Shown: one piece after another, positions 1-5,896 of the stretch
Layout: the number at the start of each line of letters is the position of its first letter
How positions within the stretch are numbered: position 1 is the stretch's first letter
Source of the DNA: DATGYC01 sp035298385
Lineage (GTDB): Bacteria > Bacillota > Sulfobacillia > Symbiobacteriales > Symbiobacteriaceae
NCBI GenBank assembly: GCA_035298385.1
Contig: DATGYC010000304.1
Coordinates: 1 to 7,157 of the forward strand
Direction of reading: 5' to 3'
Length of the DNA stretch: 7,157 nucleotides
Notes under the pieces: model-generated
Databases searched by the model: none
Told to the model about the DNA's origin: nothing
What the model saw: the letters and a program-made list of their open reading frames with translations, nothing else
Position numbers and translations under genes: made by a program

Positions 1-22
1 GTAGGCAGCTCGCTGCCAAGGC

Positions 23-58
23 AAAAAAGAGCCCAGAGGCCAACCGCCTCTGGGCTCT
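23..58 (-). terminator. Rho-independent terminator of the GH31 gene
   Basis: A perfect 13-bp inverted repeat (28-40 pairing with 46-58) with a 5-base loop is followed, on the minus strand, by a run of six T (the A run at 23-28). It lies 14 bases beyond the TAA stop of the family 31 glycosidase, so it ends that transcript. The stem is GC-rich (core GCCCAGAGGC). On the plus strand no T run follows the hairpin, so it acts in one direction. Confidence 0.93.
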
Positions 59-72
59 CGCTGTGCCGAGAC

Positions 73-2643
73 TTAATGAACCGTCACCGTGACCGCACCC
101 GAGACCGGCCCAAGCTTCACCCAGAGGACCTTCGCCTTCTGGTCGTACCACCAGCCATCGGCGCTCTTCCCCAGCGACTCCTCGTTTCTCCGCGGGGCGA
201 CCTCCTGCGGCGCTACACTCGCACGGTCCTCGGAGCTCGCCCCTCGGCGGGCGGTCATCTGCGCCTCGCCCACCGCCACCACGGCAGGCCGCTTCGCCAT
301 CCGCAGGGCGACCTGGTAGGAGCGCTCCACCACCTGGCCCTCATACGAGCCAGACGGGGCGCCAATCGTGACCCGATAGCCGTCGTCCTCCCCCTCACAG
401 GCAAAGGCGGTACGGGCGAAGGCGCCCTGCTGGTAGGCCACGCTCTTGCCGTCATCCTCATAGAGCGTGAACGAGGCGTTCCCGGCCTCATCCGGGTAGA
501 CCGCCAGCGTGATCTCCTCCCAGGCCTCGCCGGTGCGCAGCCGCTCCGGCGCCATCGGGATGATCGAGCCCGCCCGCACGAAGAGCGGCAGGGTATCGAG
601 CGGGGCCGCCGCCACGACCGTCCGGCCACCGTTGATCCGCCGGTTCGTCCAGAAGTCGTACCAGGTCCCCTCCGGCAGGTAGACCTTGCGGGCATCGGTA
701 TCCGGCGTCACCACGGGCGCCACCAGCAGATCCCGGCCCCAGAGGAACTGGTCGACCAGGTGGAAGGTGCGCGGGTCGTTCTGGTAGTGCAGGACCAGCG
801 GCCGCATGAAGGGCAGGCCGGTCTGGTAGACCTCGGAGGCCAGGGTGTAGGAGTAGGGCAGGAGGCGGTAGCGCAGCTTGATATACTTCGCCGCATGCGC
901 CTCCGTCTCCGGGCCGAAGGCCCACGGCTCCCGCTCCTGATGGGCGCCATGGGGGCGTAGCATCGAGGTGAAGGCGCCGAACTGGACCCAGCGGGCGTAG
1001 AGTTCGGGCATCGGGCGCTCGCCAGCGAAGCCGCCCACGTCCGTGTTCCAGTAGGCGAAGCCGGACATTGCCATCGAGAGGCCGAGGGGGATCTGGTTCG
1101 CCAGCGCATCCCAGCGGGTAGCGACGTCACCGGACCACTGTGAGGCGCCCAGCGCCTGGGTGCCGGGCCAGCCCGAGCGGGACATGATGTGCAGCCGCTC
1201 ATGCGGACGATAGCGATCGTGCGCGATCTTGAGGGACTGGAGCATGTGGTGGGCGTAGACGTTATGCGTCGCTGCCGCCGGACCGCCCTCGAAGATCATG
1301 TCGGCGGGGTGCTCCTCCGGCTCGTTCAGGTCGGTCCACCAGGCGTCGATTCCGAGCTCGATCAGGTCCCGGTGGGCCTCCGCCCAGTACTCCTTCGCAT
1401 GCTGCTGGGTGAAGTCGACCAGGCCGGTCGGCTTGCCCGGCTCGCGGGAGGCCCAGAACGGGAAGGTATAGCTCTTGCCATCGGGCCGCTTGCCCAGCAT
1501 GCCCAGCCGGTCCATCACCGGGAAGAGACGGGACTGGCGGGCTAGGTACGGCTCCTCGATCGTGATCACCTTGACGCCCCGGCGATGCATCTGTGCGATC
1601 ATCGACTTCGGGTCGGGGAAGGCGGCCTGGTCAAAGCAAAGGTCGCCCATCTGCTTGAACCAGTAGAGGTCAAGGACGACGCAGTCGAGCGGGATCTCGT
1701 GCTGATCAAAGGTGTCGATCAGTTGGAAGACCTCATCGCGGGTCTTGTAGCCGAACTTCGACTGCGTCAGGCCAAAGGTCCACTTCGGGGCGAGGGGCGC
1801 CCGCCCGGTCAGGTGGGTATACCGCTCGACCACCTTCGGCAGCGACGGGCCCGCGATGAAGTAATAGGTTAGCTGGCCGCCCTGGGCGGTGTAGCCCCAC
1901 TGCGTCGGATCGGCAGCGCCAAAGTCGAGCTCCGCCGTCCACGGGTTATCAATGAAGATGCCGTAGCCCCGGCCGTTGACGACGACCGGAACGACCATGC
2001 GAGACGGCGCCGGCAGGTGCTTATGCCAGATCGGATACTTCCGGCCGCGATGGTTGAAGGGGATGGCGCCCTGGCGCTGATCGGCCTCACCCGTGCCATA
2101 GAAGTTGTCGGCGGCGTTCAACTGGAAGCGGAGGGCGACGGACCAACCGTCCATGCCCATGCCACCCTCCGGGCCGTCCGCGAGGATGGGCGGCTGCGCC
2201 GGCAGGGTGAGCGCCGCGTTGGCGGTCACCGTGGTGCCGTCTGCACCGGTCTCATTCGATTGACCTGCCACGGTCACCCAGGCGCCCTGCATCGCCTCGA
2301 CGGTGTCGCCTGCCGCCCGGTCCGCGACCTCTTGGACCGCGGTCATCCAGTAGGAGAGGCGAATCGGCGCCTTCTCGATCTTCACCAGGACGCCGGGGAA
2401 GCCCGCGAGCAGGTAGTCGCCCTCGTCCTGCACATCCGGACCAGCCAGATCCGGCCACTTCGACTCATCAACCGTCACAGAGGGTTGCGGGCCCTCCTGA
2501 CTCCAAGGGGTACCACGGACGAGCCGTACTTGAAGGACGCCTGGGAGTGCCGGGGTCAGCGTGATCTTCCCTTCCCAGCCGCCATCTAACTCCAGCGTGC
2601 GGCCCTTAACCTGCCACGTCATCAACTCACGCAGAAACTCCAA
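73..2643 (-). CDS. Glycoside hydrolase family 31 protein (alpha-glucosidase type)
   Basis: This 856-residue enzyme should hydrolyse terminal alpha-linked sugars by the retaining GH31 mechanism. Visible motifs: an N-terminal galactose-mutarotase-like beta-sandwich (about 165-285, with FYGTGEADQR and GRGYGIFIDNPW); a catalytic barrel from about 286 to 610 with the nucleophile region WWTDLNEP (predicted nucleophile D438), the acid/base region QWSGDV (predicted D506), YWNTDVGGF (531-539) and LRPHG (562-566); then C-terminal beta-domains with GSIIP (693-697) and a DUF5110-like segment LYEDDGKSVAY (727-737). No signal peptide is seen, so it is probably cytoplasmic and acts on imported oligosaccharides. 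The start is TTG, chosen because AAAAGGGGG lies 8 bases upstream (2652-2660); the ATG at codon 8 has a poorer site. A hydrophilic insertion-like stretch (about 795-828) interrupts the C-terminal domain. Family is certain; the exact substrate (maltose/isomaltose, nigerose or other alpha-glycosides) is not. The WTDLNEP form argues for glucosidase rather than xylosidase activity. It seems monocistronic, with no sugar transporter beside it. Confidence 0.95.
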   Translation of the reverse strand: MEFLRELMTWQVKGRTLELDGGWEGKITLTPALPGVLQVRLVRGTPWSQEGPQPSVTVDESKWPDLAGPDVQDEGDYLLAGFPGVLVKIEKAPIRLSYWMTAVQEVADRAAGDTVEAMQGAWVTVAGQSNETGADGTTVTANAALTLPAQPPILADGPEGGMGMDGWSVALRFQLNAADNFYGTGEADQRQGAIPFNHRGRKYPIWHKHLPAPSRMVVPVVVNGRGYGIFIDNPWTAELDFGAADPTQWGYTAQGGQLTYYFIAGPSLPKVVERYTHLTGRAPLAPKWTFGLTQSKFGYKTRDEVFQLIDTFDQHEIPLDCVVLDLYWFKQMGDLCFDQAAFPDPKSMIAQMHRRGVKVITIEEPYLARQSRLFPVMDRLGMLGKRPDGKSYTFPFWASREPGKPTGLVDFTQQHAKEYWAEAHRDLIELGIDAWWTDLNEPEEHPADMIFEGGPAAATHNVYAHHMLQSLKIAHDRYRPHERLHIMSRSGWPGTQALGASQWSGDVATRWDALANQIPLGLSMAMSGFAYWNTDVGGFAGERPMPELYARWVQFGAFTSMLRPHGAHQEREPWAFGPETEAHAAKYIKLRYRLLPYSYTLASEVYQTGLPFMRPLVLHYQNDPRTFHLVDQFLWGRDLLVAPVVTPDTDARKVYLPEGTWYDFWTNRRINGGRTVVAAAPLDTLPLFVRAGSIIPMAPERLRTGEAWEEITLAVYPDEAGNASFTLYEDDGKSVAYQQGAFARTAFACEGEDDGYRVTIGAPSGSYEGQVVERSYQVALRMAKRPAVVAVGEAQMTARRGASSEDRASVAPQEVAPRRNEESLGKSADGWWYDQKAKVLWVKLGPVSGAVTVTVH

Positions 2644-2706
2644 CCTGGAATCCCCCTTTTATTGAAGCCAAAGCGGGACCAAGGCCCAGCCGCGTTGACT
2701 TAGCGC

Positions 2707-2734
2707 AACCGTGTGCACTTCGACTGTAACGGTT
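2707..2734. promoter_or_regulatory. Inverted repeat, possible operator upstream of the GH31 gene
   Basis: AACCGT (2707-2712) and ACGGTT (2729-2734) form a 6-bp inverted repeat with a 16-base spacer that itself contains GTGCAC (2713-2718). The arm centres are 22 bases apart, about two helical turns, which suits a dimeric repressor. It overlaps the proposed -10 region of the glycosidase promoter. A repeat of this size can arise by chance, so this is a candidate only. Confidence 0.3.
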
Positions 2735-2750
2735 CGTACTGCCCGCCCAA
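2723..2750 (-). promoter_or_regulatory. Weak sigma-A/sigma-70-like promoter candidate for the GH31 gene
   Basis: On the minus strand TTGGGC (2745-2750) is followed after 16 bases by TACAGT (2723-2728). They match the consensus -35 and -10 hexamers at 3 and 4 of 6 positions. Transcription would start near 2716 and give a leader of about 70 bases. The rest of the 208-base gap (2644-2851) shows only the glycosidase ribosome binding site (2652-2660) and the terminator of the neighbouring gene pair. Confidence 0.3.
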
Positions 2751-2814
2751 ATCCCTGCCGTGGCGCGGAAGAATTTCACTGCGTATTCTCTCCCACCTTT
2801 CCGCTCTCCACCAC

Positions 2815-2846
2815 AAGCAAAGGCGCCGGCCTGCTCGACCGGCGCC
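2815..2846 (-). terminator. Rho-independent terminator of the ChrA-type gene pair
   Basis: GGCGCCGG (2822-2829) pairs perfectly with CCGGCGCC (2839-2846) around a 9-base loop, just beyond the TAA stop at 2852-2854. On the minus strand the stem is followed by TTTGCTT, an interrupted T run. A short TTTT also follows on the plus strand (2850-2853), but no plus-strand gene ends here. Confidence 0.75.
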
Positions 2847-2851
2847 GCCTT

Positions 2852-3358
2852 TTACAGAAAGAATGCTCCCACCGTGATCCCCGCTAGGACGATCGCCACC
2901 GCCGGGACCTTGAAGAAGCGCGCCCCCGCCGCCACAAGGGCGATCATGATGCCAAGCGGCTGCAGCCCACTTCCGACGGCTAGGCGCCCCGCCACCAGCA
3001 GGGTTAGGGCGACGGCGAAGGGAACCATCCCCCGCAGGATCGCCTTCAGGAGTGGGCGGTCGAACCAGTCCCGCGGCACAAGCCGGATCAGGATGATGGC
3101 CGCAAGGGAGACCAGGATGAGCGGTGCCAGCGCGACCAGGGCGCCCGTCGGCCCCGCCATCATCTGCCCGATGGCCGGGACGTAGGCGGCGAGCGGCCCC
3201 GGGGTGGCGTTTCCCATCGCCACGGCGACGCCGAACTGGTGCGCAGAGAGCTGGCCGCTCTGGACCAACTCCCGCTCCAGCCCGGCCAGGATGACCGAGG
3301 CACCGCCAAAGGAGTAGGAGGCCAGGGAGAGCACCGTCAGAAAGAGCTTGAGCAGCAT
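2852..3358 (-). CDS. ChrA-type (CHR family) transporter, second subunit
   Basis: This 168-residue membrane protein is one half of a short-chain CHR transporter. ChrA proteins export chromate (or related oxyanions) across the inner membrane; long forms fuse two homologous domains, while short forms are encoded as adjacent pairs such as YwrA/YwrB of Bacillus subtilis. The family signature is visible: the first helix ends in FGG (17-19), a conserved ERELV follows (28-32), and ATPGPLAAYV (51-60) carries the PGP motif (53-55). Hydrophobic segments lie at about 71-93, 110-127, 134-146 and 152-168. The start ATG overlaps the TGA stop of the upstream partner (TGATG), so translation is probably coupled; a GGGGGGTGAG ribosome site also lies 6 bases upstream. 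A GC-rich terminator follows. Family membership is strong. Chromate as the real substrate is inferred from the family name, since some CHR proteins do not confer chromate resistance. Confidence 0.9.
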   Translation of the reverse strand: MLLKLFLTVLSLASYSFGGASVILAGLERELVQSGQLSAHQFGVAVAMGNATPGPLAAYVPAIGQMMAGPTGALVALAPLILVSLAAIILIRLVPRDWFDRPLLKAILRGMVPFAVALTLLVAGRLAVGSGLQPLGIMIALVAAGARFFKVPAVAIVLAGITVGAFFL

Positions 3359-3903
3359 CAGGCGCTCACCCCCCGGCGGGACTCCCAGAGGGCGGCGCCC
3401 CCGTAGAGGAGGAGCACGACGGCAAGGCAGGCCATCGAATGGATTCCCAGGGCGCCCAGCACCAAGAGAATCGCCGCCGCCAGGAGATCCTTCCGCTGTT
3501 TCATCTTACGAATGCCGTCTAGGCCAGCCGCCAAGGTCAAGCCGACCGTCGCCCAGGCGGCCCCGGCGCCCATCCCGCCGCTGTGCGCAGCCAGCCAACC
3601 GATTCGGCCAAGCTGTGGCAGGAGCAGGACGATCAAGGTTGAGGGCAACAGGAGCGCTACCTCGCCCAGGATGGCGCCCGGCAGGCCCGCCACCCGCATG
3701 CAGACGGCGCCCCAGAGGTTTAGGAAGGAGGGGCCGGGCAGGATGTAGGCAAAGGCGTAGAGCCCATCCACCTCTGACTCGTTCAGATCGAAGGAACTGG
3801 GTGCGAGCCGACGAATCGCCGGGTACGCAACAGAGACACCGCCAAAGACCGAGGCGCCCAGGGTAAGACCATGGCCGATAATTTTTAGATAGCGATTTTG
3901 CAT
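3358..3903 (-). CDS. ChrA-type (CHR family) transporter, first subunit
   Basis: This 181-residue membrane protein is the first member of the paired short CHR transporter and is homologous to its downstream partner. It shows the same domain signature: FGG (20-22) after the first hydrophobic segment, and YILPGPSFLNLWG (53-65) with PGP at 56-58. Hydrophobic segments lie at about 72-96, 110-128 and 139-171. Short CHR pairs are thought to act together as a heteromeric permease. I place the start at the ATG at 3901-3903 because TGAGGGG (3910-3916) sits 6 bases upstream. An in-frame GTG at 3928-3930 would add nine residues but has no ribosome site. An ATG two codons upstream of the chosen one directly abuts the Shine-Dalgarno sequence and is less likely. 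The divergent LysR gene is the likely regulator. Chromate or sulfate-like oxyanion as substrate is inferred from the family. Confidence 0.88.
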   Translation of the reverse strand: MQNRYLKIIGHGLTLGASVFGGVSVAYPAIRRLAPSSFDLNESEVDGLYAFAYILPGPSFLNLWGAVCMRVAGLPGAILGEVALLLPSTLIVLLLPQLGRIGWLAAHSGGMGAGAAWATVGLTLAAGLDGIRKMKQRKDLLAAAILLVLGALGIHSMACLAVVLLLYGGAALWESRRGVSA

Positions 3904-3921
3904 ATTCATCCCCTCAGTTGC

Positions 3922-3950
3922 AGAATACACAAGAGGAGTTCAGATGGGAA
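3922..3950 (-). promoter_or_regulatory. Promoter candidate for the ChrA-type pair
   Basis: On the minus strand TTCCCA (3945-3950) and TATTCT (3922-3927) are separated by 17 bases, and each matches the sigma-70 consensus at 4 of 6 positions. The start of transcription would fall near 3915, leaving a very short leader with the Shine-Dalgarno sequence almost at its 5' end. The -35 element lies inside the dyad at 3938-3955, a sensible position for regulation. It is weak evidence. Confidence 0.3.
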
Positions 3951-3955
3951 TGAAC
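3938..3955. promoter_or_regulatory. Dyad GTTCA-N8-TGAAC, candidate LysR-type binding site
   Basis: Perfect 5-base arms GTTCA (3938-3942) and TGAAC (3951-3955) flank 8 bases in the gap between the divergent LysR gene and the ChrA-type pair. The spacing gives T-N12-A, close to the T-N11-A form of LysR-family boxes. Another perfect palindrome, ATACGTAT (3958-3965), is three bases away and might be a second half of the site. Binding is inferred from position and symmetry only. Confidence 0.4.
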
Positions 3956-3968
3956 AAATACGTATAGG
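3939..3968 (+). promoter_or_regulatory. Promoter candidate for the LysR-family gene
   Basis: TTCAGA (3939-3944) and TATAGG (3963-3968) are 18 bases apart, each with 4 of 6 consensus matches. Transcription would begin near 3975, about 22 bases before the start codon. The element overlaps both palindromes in this gap and the opposing promoter candidate, as expected for an autoregulated LysR gene. Weak evidence. Confidence 0.3.
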
Positions 3969-3996
3969 GTCATAACCTGAGCCGCGAGGAGTCGTC

Positions 3997-4899
3997 ATGC
4001 TCAACCTACTGGAGACCTTCTGCGCCGTCGTTCAGGCGGGTTCGATCAACAAGGCCGCTGAATCCCTTCATCTCTCTCAACCGGCGATCACCCGGCAGAT
4101 CAAGGCACTGGAGAAGGACCTGGGCGCCGTCCTCCTCACCCGCTCCACCCACGGCGTTGAGCTCACCCCCGCTGGGGAGGCGATCCTCCCCTTTGCCCAC
4201 CAGGCGCTCTCAGCGGTGGCGGGCTGCCGCCAGGCGGCGGCACGAGCAGCAGGCCAGGGCGCCGAGCGCCTCGCCATCGCCTCCGGCCTGATGATCCTGC
4301 TCTTCTCCCTGCATCCGGTGATCGAGCGCTTCCGGGAGCTCTGGCCGTCGGTCGCCATCGACCTCCGGCCGGGCAACTGGAGCGAGTCGATCGATAAGCT
4401 CCTCGCCTATGAGGTCGACGTCGCCTTCCTCTCGACCCCGCTACAGGTAGCCGGGGTGAAGGGCACCCCCCTCTTCAAGGATCCGCTCCTGCTCGTTGGG
4501 GCGCCGGGCTCCAACCGGGCGCCCAACGGCGAGACGGCTGCCACCATGCCACGCCGCCTGGCGGACCTGGAGGGCCAACCGCTCCTGATGCTCCCGCCCG
4601 AGGCCGGCCTGCGCGGTGAGCTTGGCCGCGAGATTGAGGCCCGCGGCATCGAACCGAAGGTGATCACCCACCCGACCGTCGAGACGATCAAGCTGGCCGT
4701 CTCCCTCGGCATGGGCTGGACGATCCTGCCCTCCTCCGCCATCCGCGACGAGGTCAAGGCGGGTAAGCTGGCCGCTGAACCGATCGAAGACTGGGCGGAG
4801 GCCGTCCGTACGATCCGGGCCTACACCCGGGCGGAGGGCGCCCTGCCCGAGCCAGCCCGCCACCTGATCGCCCTGATGCGCGAGGCCTACGGCCGATAG
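3997..4899 (+). CDS. LysR-family transcriptional regulator
   Basis: This 300-residue protein has the usual length and two-domain build of LysR regulators. The N-terminal winged helix-turn-helix (about 1-60) shows the family pattern: FCAVVQAGSINKAAESL, the recognition helix region SQPAITRQIKALEKDLG (28-44), then LLTRSTHGVELTPAGE (46-61). A linker helix (about 62-88) leads to a periplasmic-binding-protein-like effector domain (about 90-295), including VSLGMGWTILPSSAI (235-249), the common G-x-G-x-x-x-LP element. The ATG start has GAGGAG (3986-3991) 5 bases upstream. It is transcribed divergently from the ChrA-type pair across a gap with candidate binding sites, so it probably controls that pair and itself in response to a small-molecule effector. 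The effector cannot be read from the sequence; an oxyanion or sulfur-related signal would fit the target, but I see no specific resemblance to CysB. Confidence 0.93.
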   Translation: MLNLLETFCAVVQAGSINKAAESLHLSQPAITRQIKALEKDLGAVLLTRSTHGVELTPAGEAILPFAHQALSAVAGCRQAAARAAGQGAERLAIASGLMILLFSLHPVIERFRELWPSVAIDLRPGNWSESIDKLLAYEVDVAFLSTPLQVAGVKGTPLFKDPLLLVGAPGSNRAPNGETAATMPRRLADLEGQPLLMLPPEAGLRGELGREIEARGIEPKVITHPTVETIKLAVSLGMGWTILPSSAIRDEVKAGKLAAEPIEDWAEAVRTIRAYTRAEGALPEPARHLIALMREAYGR

Positions 4900-4907
4900 A
4901 AAGAGCG

Positions 4908-4943
4908 AGAGCGGCCCCCAGTGTGGGGGTCGCTCTTCGCTTT
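4908..4943. terminator. Hairpin terminator between convergent genes
   Basis: Bases 4908-4920 pair with 4924-4936 (13 pairs, one G-T wobble) around a GTG loop, with a run of five C-G pairs at the top. The hairpin starts 9 bases after the LysR stop codon. On the plus strand it is followed by TCGCTTT, and on the minus strand by CGCTCTTTCT, so it can serve both the LysR gene and the opposing stalk-protein operon. The T runs are imperfect. Confidence 0.7.
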
Positions 4944-5859
4944 AGAGGTTGAACCAGGAGCCGAGGTCACCGGCGTTCGCATCCAAGTAGAGCTTGATAT
5001 TGCCCGGGTTCGGCTTGATCAGCGGGAAGACCAGGACGCCCATCCGGTCCGCTCCCGGCGCCAGCTTGCTCGAGAGCAGCCCCTCGCCCAGGTCGATCAC
5101 CTCTTGGACATCGTACTGGTTCCGGTTGTTGTCGATCATGTAGAGCCCAGTGGTCTGGAAGGCACCGGACTTGGCGGCGTAGTTCTGCAGGTTGGCCAGG
5201 ACGAGCGTGTTCGTCTCGATCAAGCCCTGTAGACGGGCCCGGGCGCCCAGCGAGACCGGCAACTTATCCATCTGCAGCAGGTCCTTGTTCAGCAAGGTGA
5301 ACTGGGCCTGGGCGTACTGGCCAGAGTCCAGCTTGACCGACGGGTTGAAGGTCCGGCTGTTCTTCAGACGGTCGAACTCAGCCTGGTCGGTCACCTTGAC
5401 CGTCGGCTGGCCGCTCACGAACTCCCGCAGGAAGACGTAGCCCGACTCCTGGCTGAACTCCACACCGAACTCCCGCAGGAGCTCCGCGGGCAGGAAGAGG
5501 CGGCCACTGAGACGGACCGGCTCGACCGTGACCGAACCCGGCAGGCCGTTCACGACGGTCGCCGTCCGGCCGAGGGTCAGGTTGATCTGGGTGCTGCCCT
5601 CGGTCAGCTTGATCAGGTTGCCCGTGGCGCCCGCAATCTCGACGCCGAAGCGCTGGAAGAGTTCGAGCGGCACCAGGGTCCCATTCTTGCGCTGGATCGG
5701 ATCGAAGGTGAAGGTCTCCTCCTGGCCGTTGACCACGTAGGCGGTCGAGCCCGAGCTCAGGTTGGCGGCCGAAGAGGAGGAGGGTACGGCGACCGCGATC
5801 GCCGCCAGGAGAGCGCCAGTGCTTAGGAGGACGAGGGACTTCTTGCCGAGGTTCTGCAT
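4942..5859 (-). CDS. Secreted stalk-domain protein (copper amine oxidase N-terminal-like repeats)
   Basis: The 305-residue product begins with a signal peptide: a basic start (MQNLGKK), a hydrophobic core (9-25) and a probable cleavage near SSAA (29-32). Two repeats follow, about 39-86 and 98-146. Each has the form 'VVNG...F/V-x-P-x-x-x-x-G-x-L/F-x-P-x-E-L...FGVE', the pattern of the copper amine oxidase N-terminal (stalk) domain common in secreted Firmicutes proteins. No amine oxidase catalytic domain is present, so oxidase activity is not implied. The rest (about 150-305) is beta-rich and ends in GVLVFPLIKPNPGNIKLYLD (274-293), resembling the closing strands of DUF4352-like immunoglobulin-type domains; that resemblance is tentative. 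The ATG start is chosen because the signal peptide begins there. GGAAGGAG lies 13 bases upstream, rather far, so the in-frame TTG just before the ATG may be used instead. It follows the ABC permease by 37 bases on the same strand and is probably cotranscribed. Likely an extracellular or wall-associated protein of unknown role. Confidence 0.8.
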   Translation of the reverse strand: MQNLGKKSLVLLSTGALLAAIAVAVPSSSSAANLSSGSTAYVVNGQEETFTFDPIQRKNGTLVPLELFQRFGVEIAGATGNLIKLTEGSTQINLTLGRTATVVNGLPGSVTVEPVRLSGRLFLPAELLREFGVEFSQESGYVFLREFVSGQPTVKVTDQAEFDRLKNSRTFNPSVKLDSGQYAQAQFTLLNKDLLQMDKLPVSLGARARLQGLIETNTLVLANLQNYAAKSGAFQTTGLYMIDNNRNQYDVQEVIDLGEGLLSSKLAPGADRMGVLVFPLIKPNPGNIKLYLDANAGDLGSWFNL

Positions 5860-5896
5860 CAAGGCCAAGCAGCTCCTTCCAAGGATAAGGGTAAGG

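Noticed and set aside
4..23. Small hairpin GGCAG-CTCG-CTGCC and TGCCAAGGCA at the left edge.
   Set aside because: Only a 5-bp stem, and the surrounding context is cut off by the window edge, so no tRNA, attachment site or terminator can be supported.
76..960. Long plus-strand open frame (294 codons) opposite the glycosidase gene.
   Set aside because: It lies entirely antisense to a clear GH31 gene, its product is Arg/His/Leu-rich with no domain, and such open shadow frames are expected in GC-rich DNA.
2725..2738. TGTAACGGTTCG as a CcpA (cre) catabolite site upstream of the glycosidase.
   Set aside because: The central CG of the cre consensus is out of register and the right half does not match.
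2760..3185. Plus-strand frame of 141 codons over the second ChrA-type gene.
   Set aside because: Antisense shadow: low-complexity Ala/Arg/Pro/Thr composition, overlapping a terminator hairpin and a clear family member on the other strand.
3348..3866. Plus-strand frame of 172 codons opposite the first ChrA-type gene.
   Set aside because: The product is almost entirely Arg, Pro and Gly with no domain, and the opposite strand encodes a recognisable CHR protein.
3904..3930. GTG start nine codons upstream for the first ChrA-type subunit.
   Set aside because: No ribosome site precedes it, whereas TGAGGGG lies at ideal distance from the ATG at 3901-3903; the extension would also cover the promoter candidate.
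4441..4863. Minus-strand frame inside the LysR gene.
   Set aside because: The plus-strand protein is an intact, full-length LysR regulator; the antisense product has no recognisable domain.
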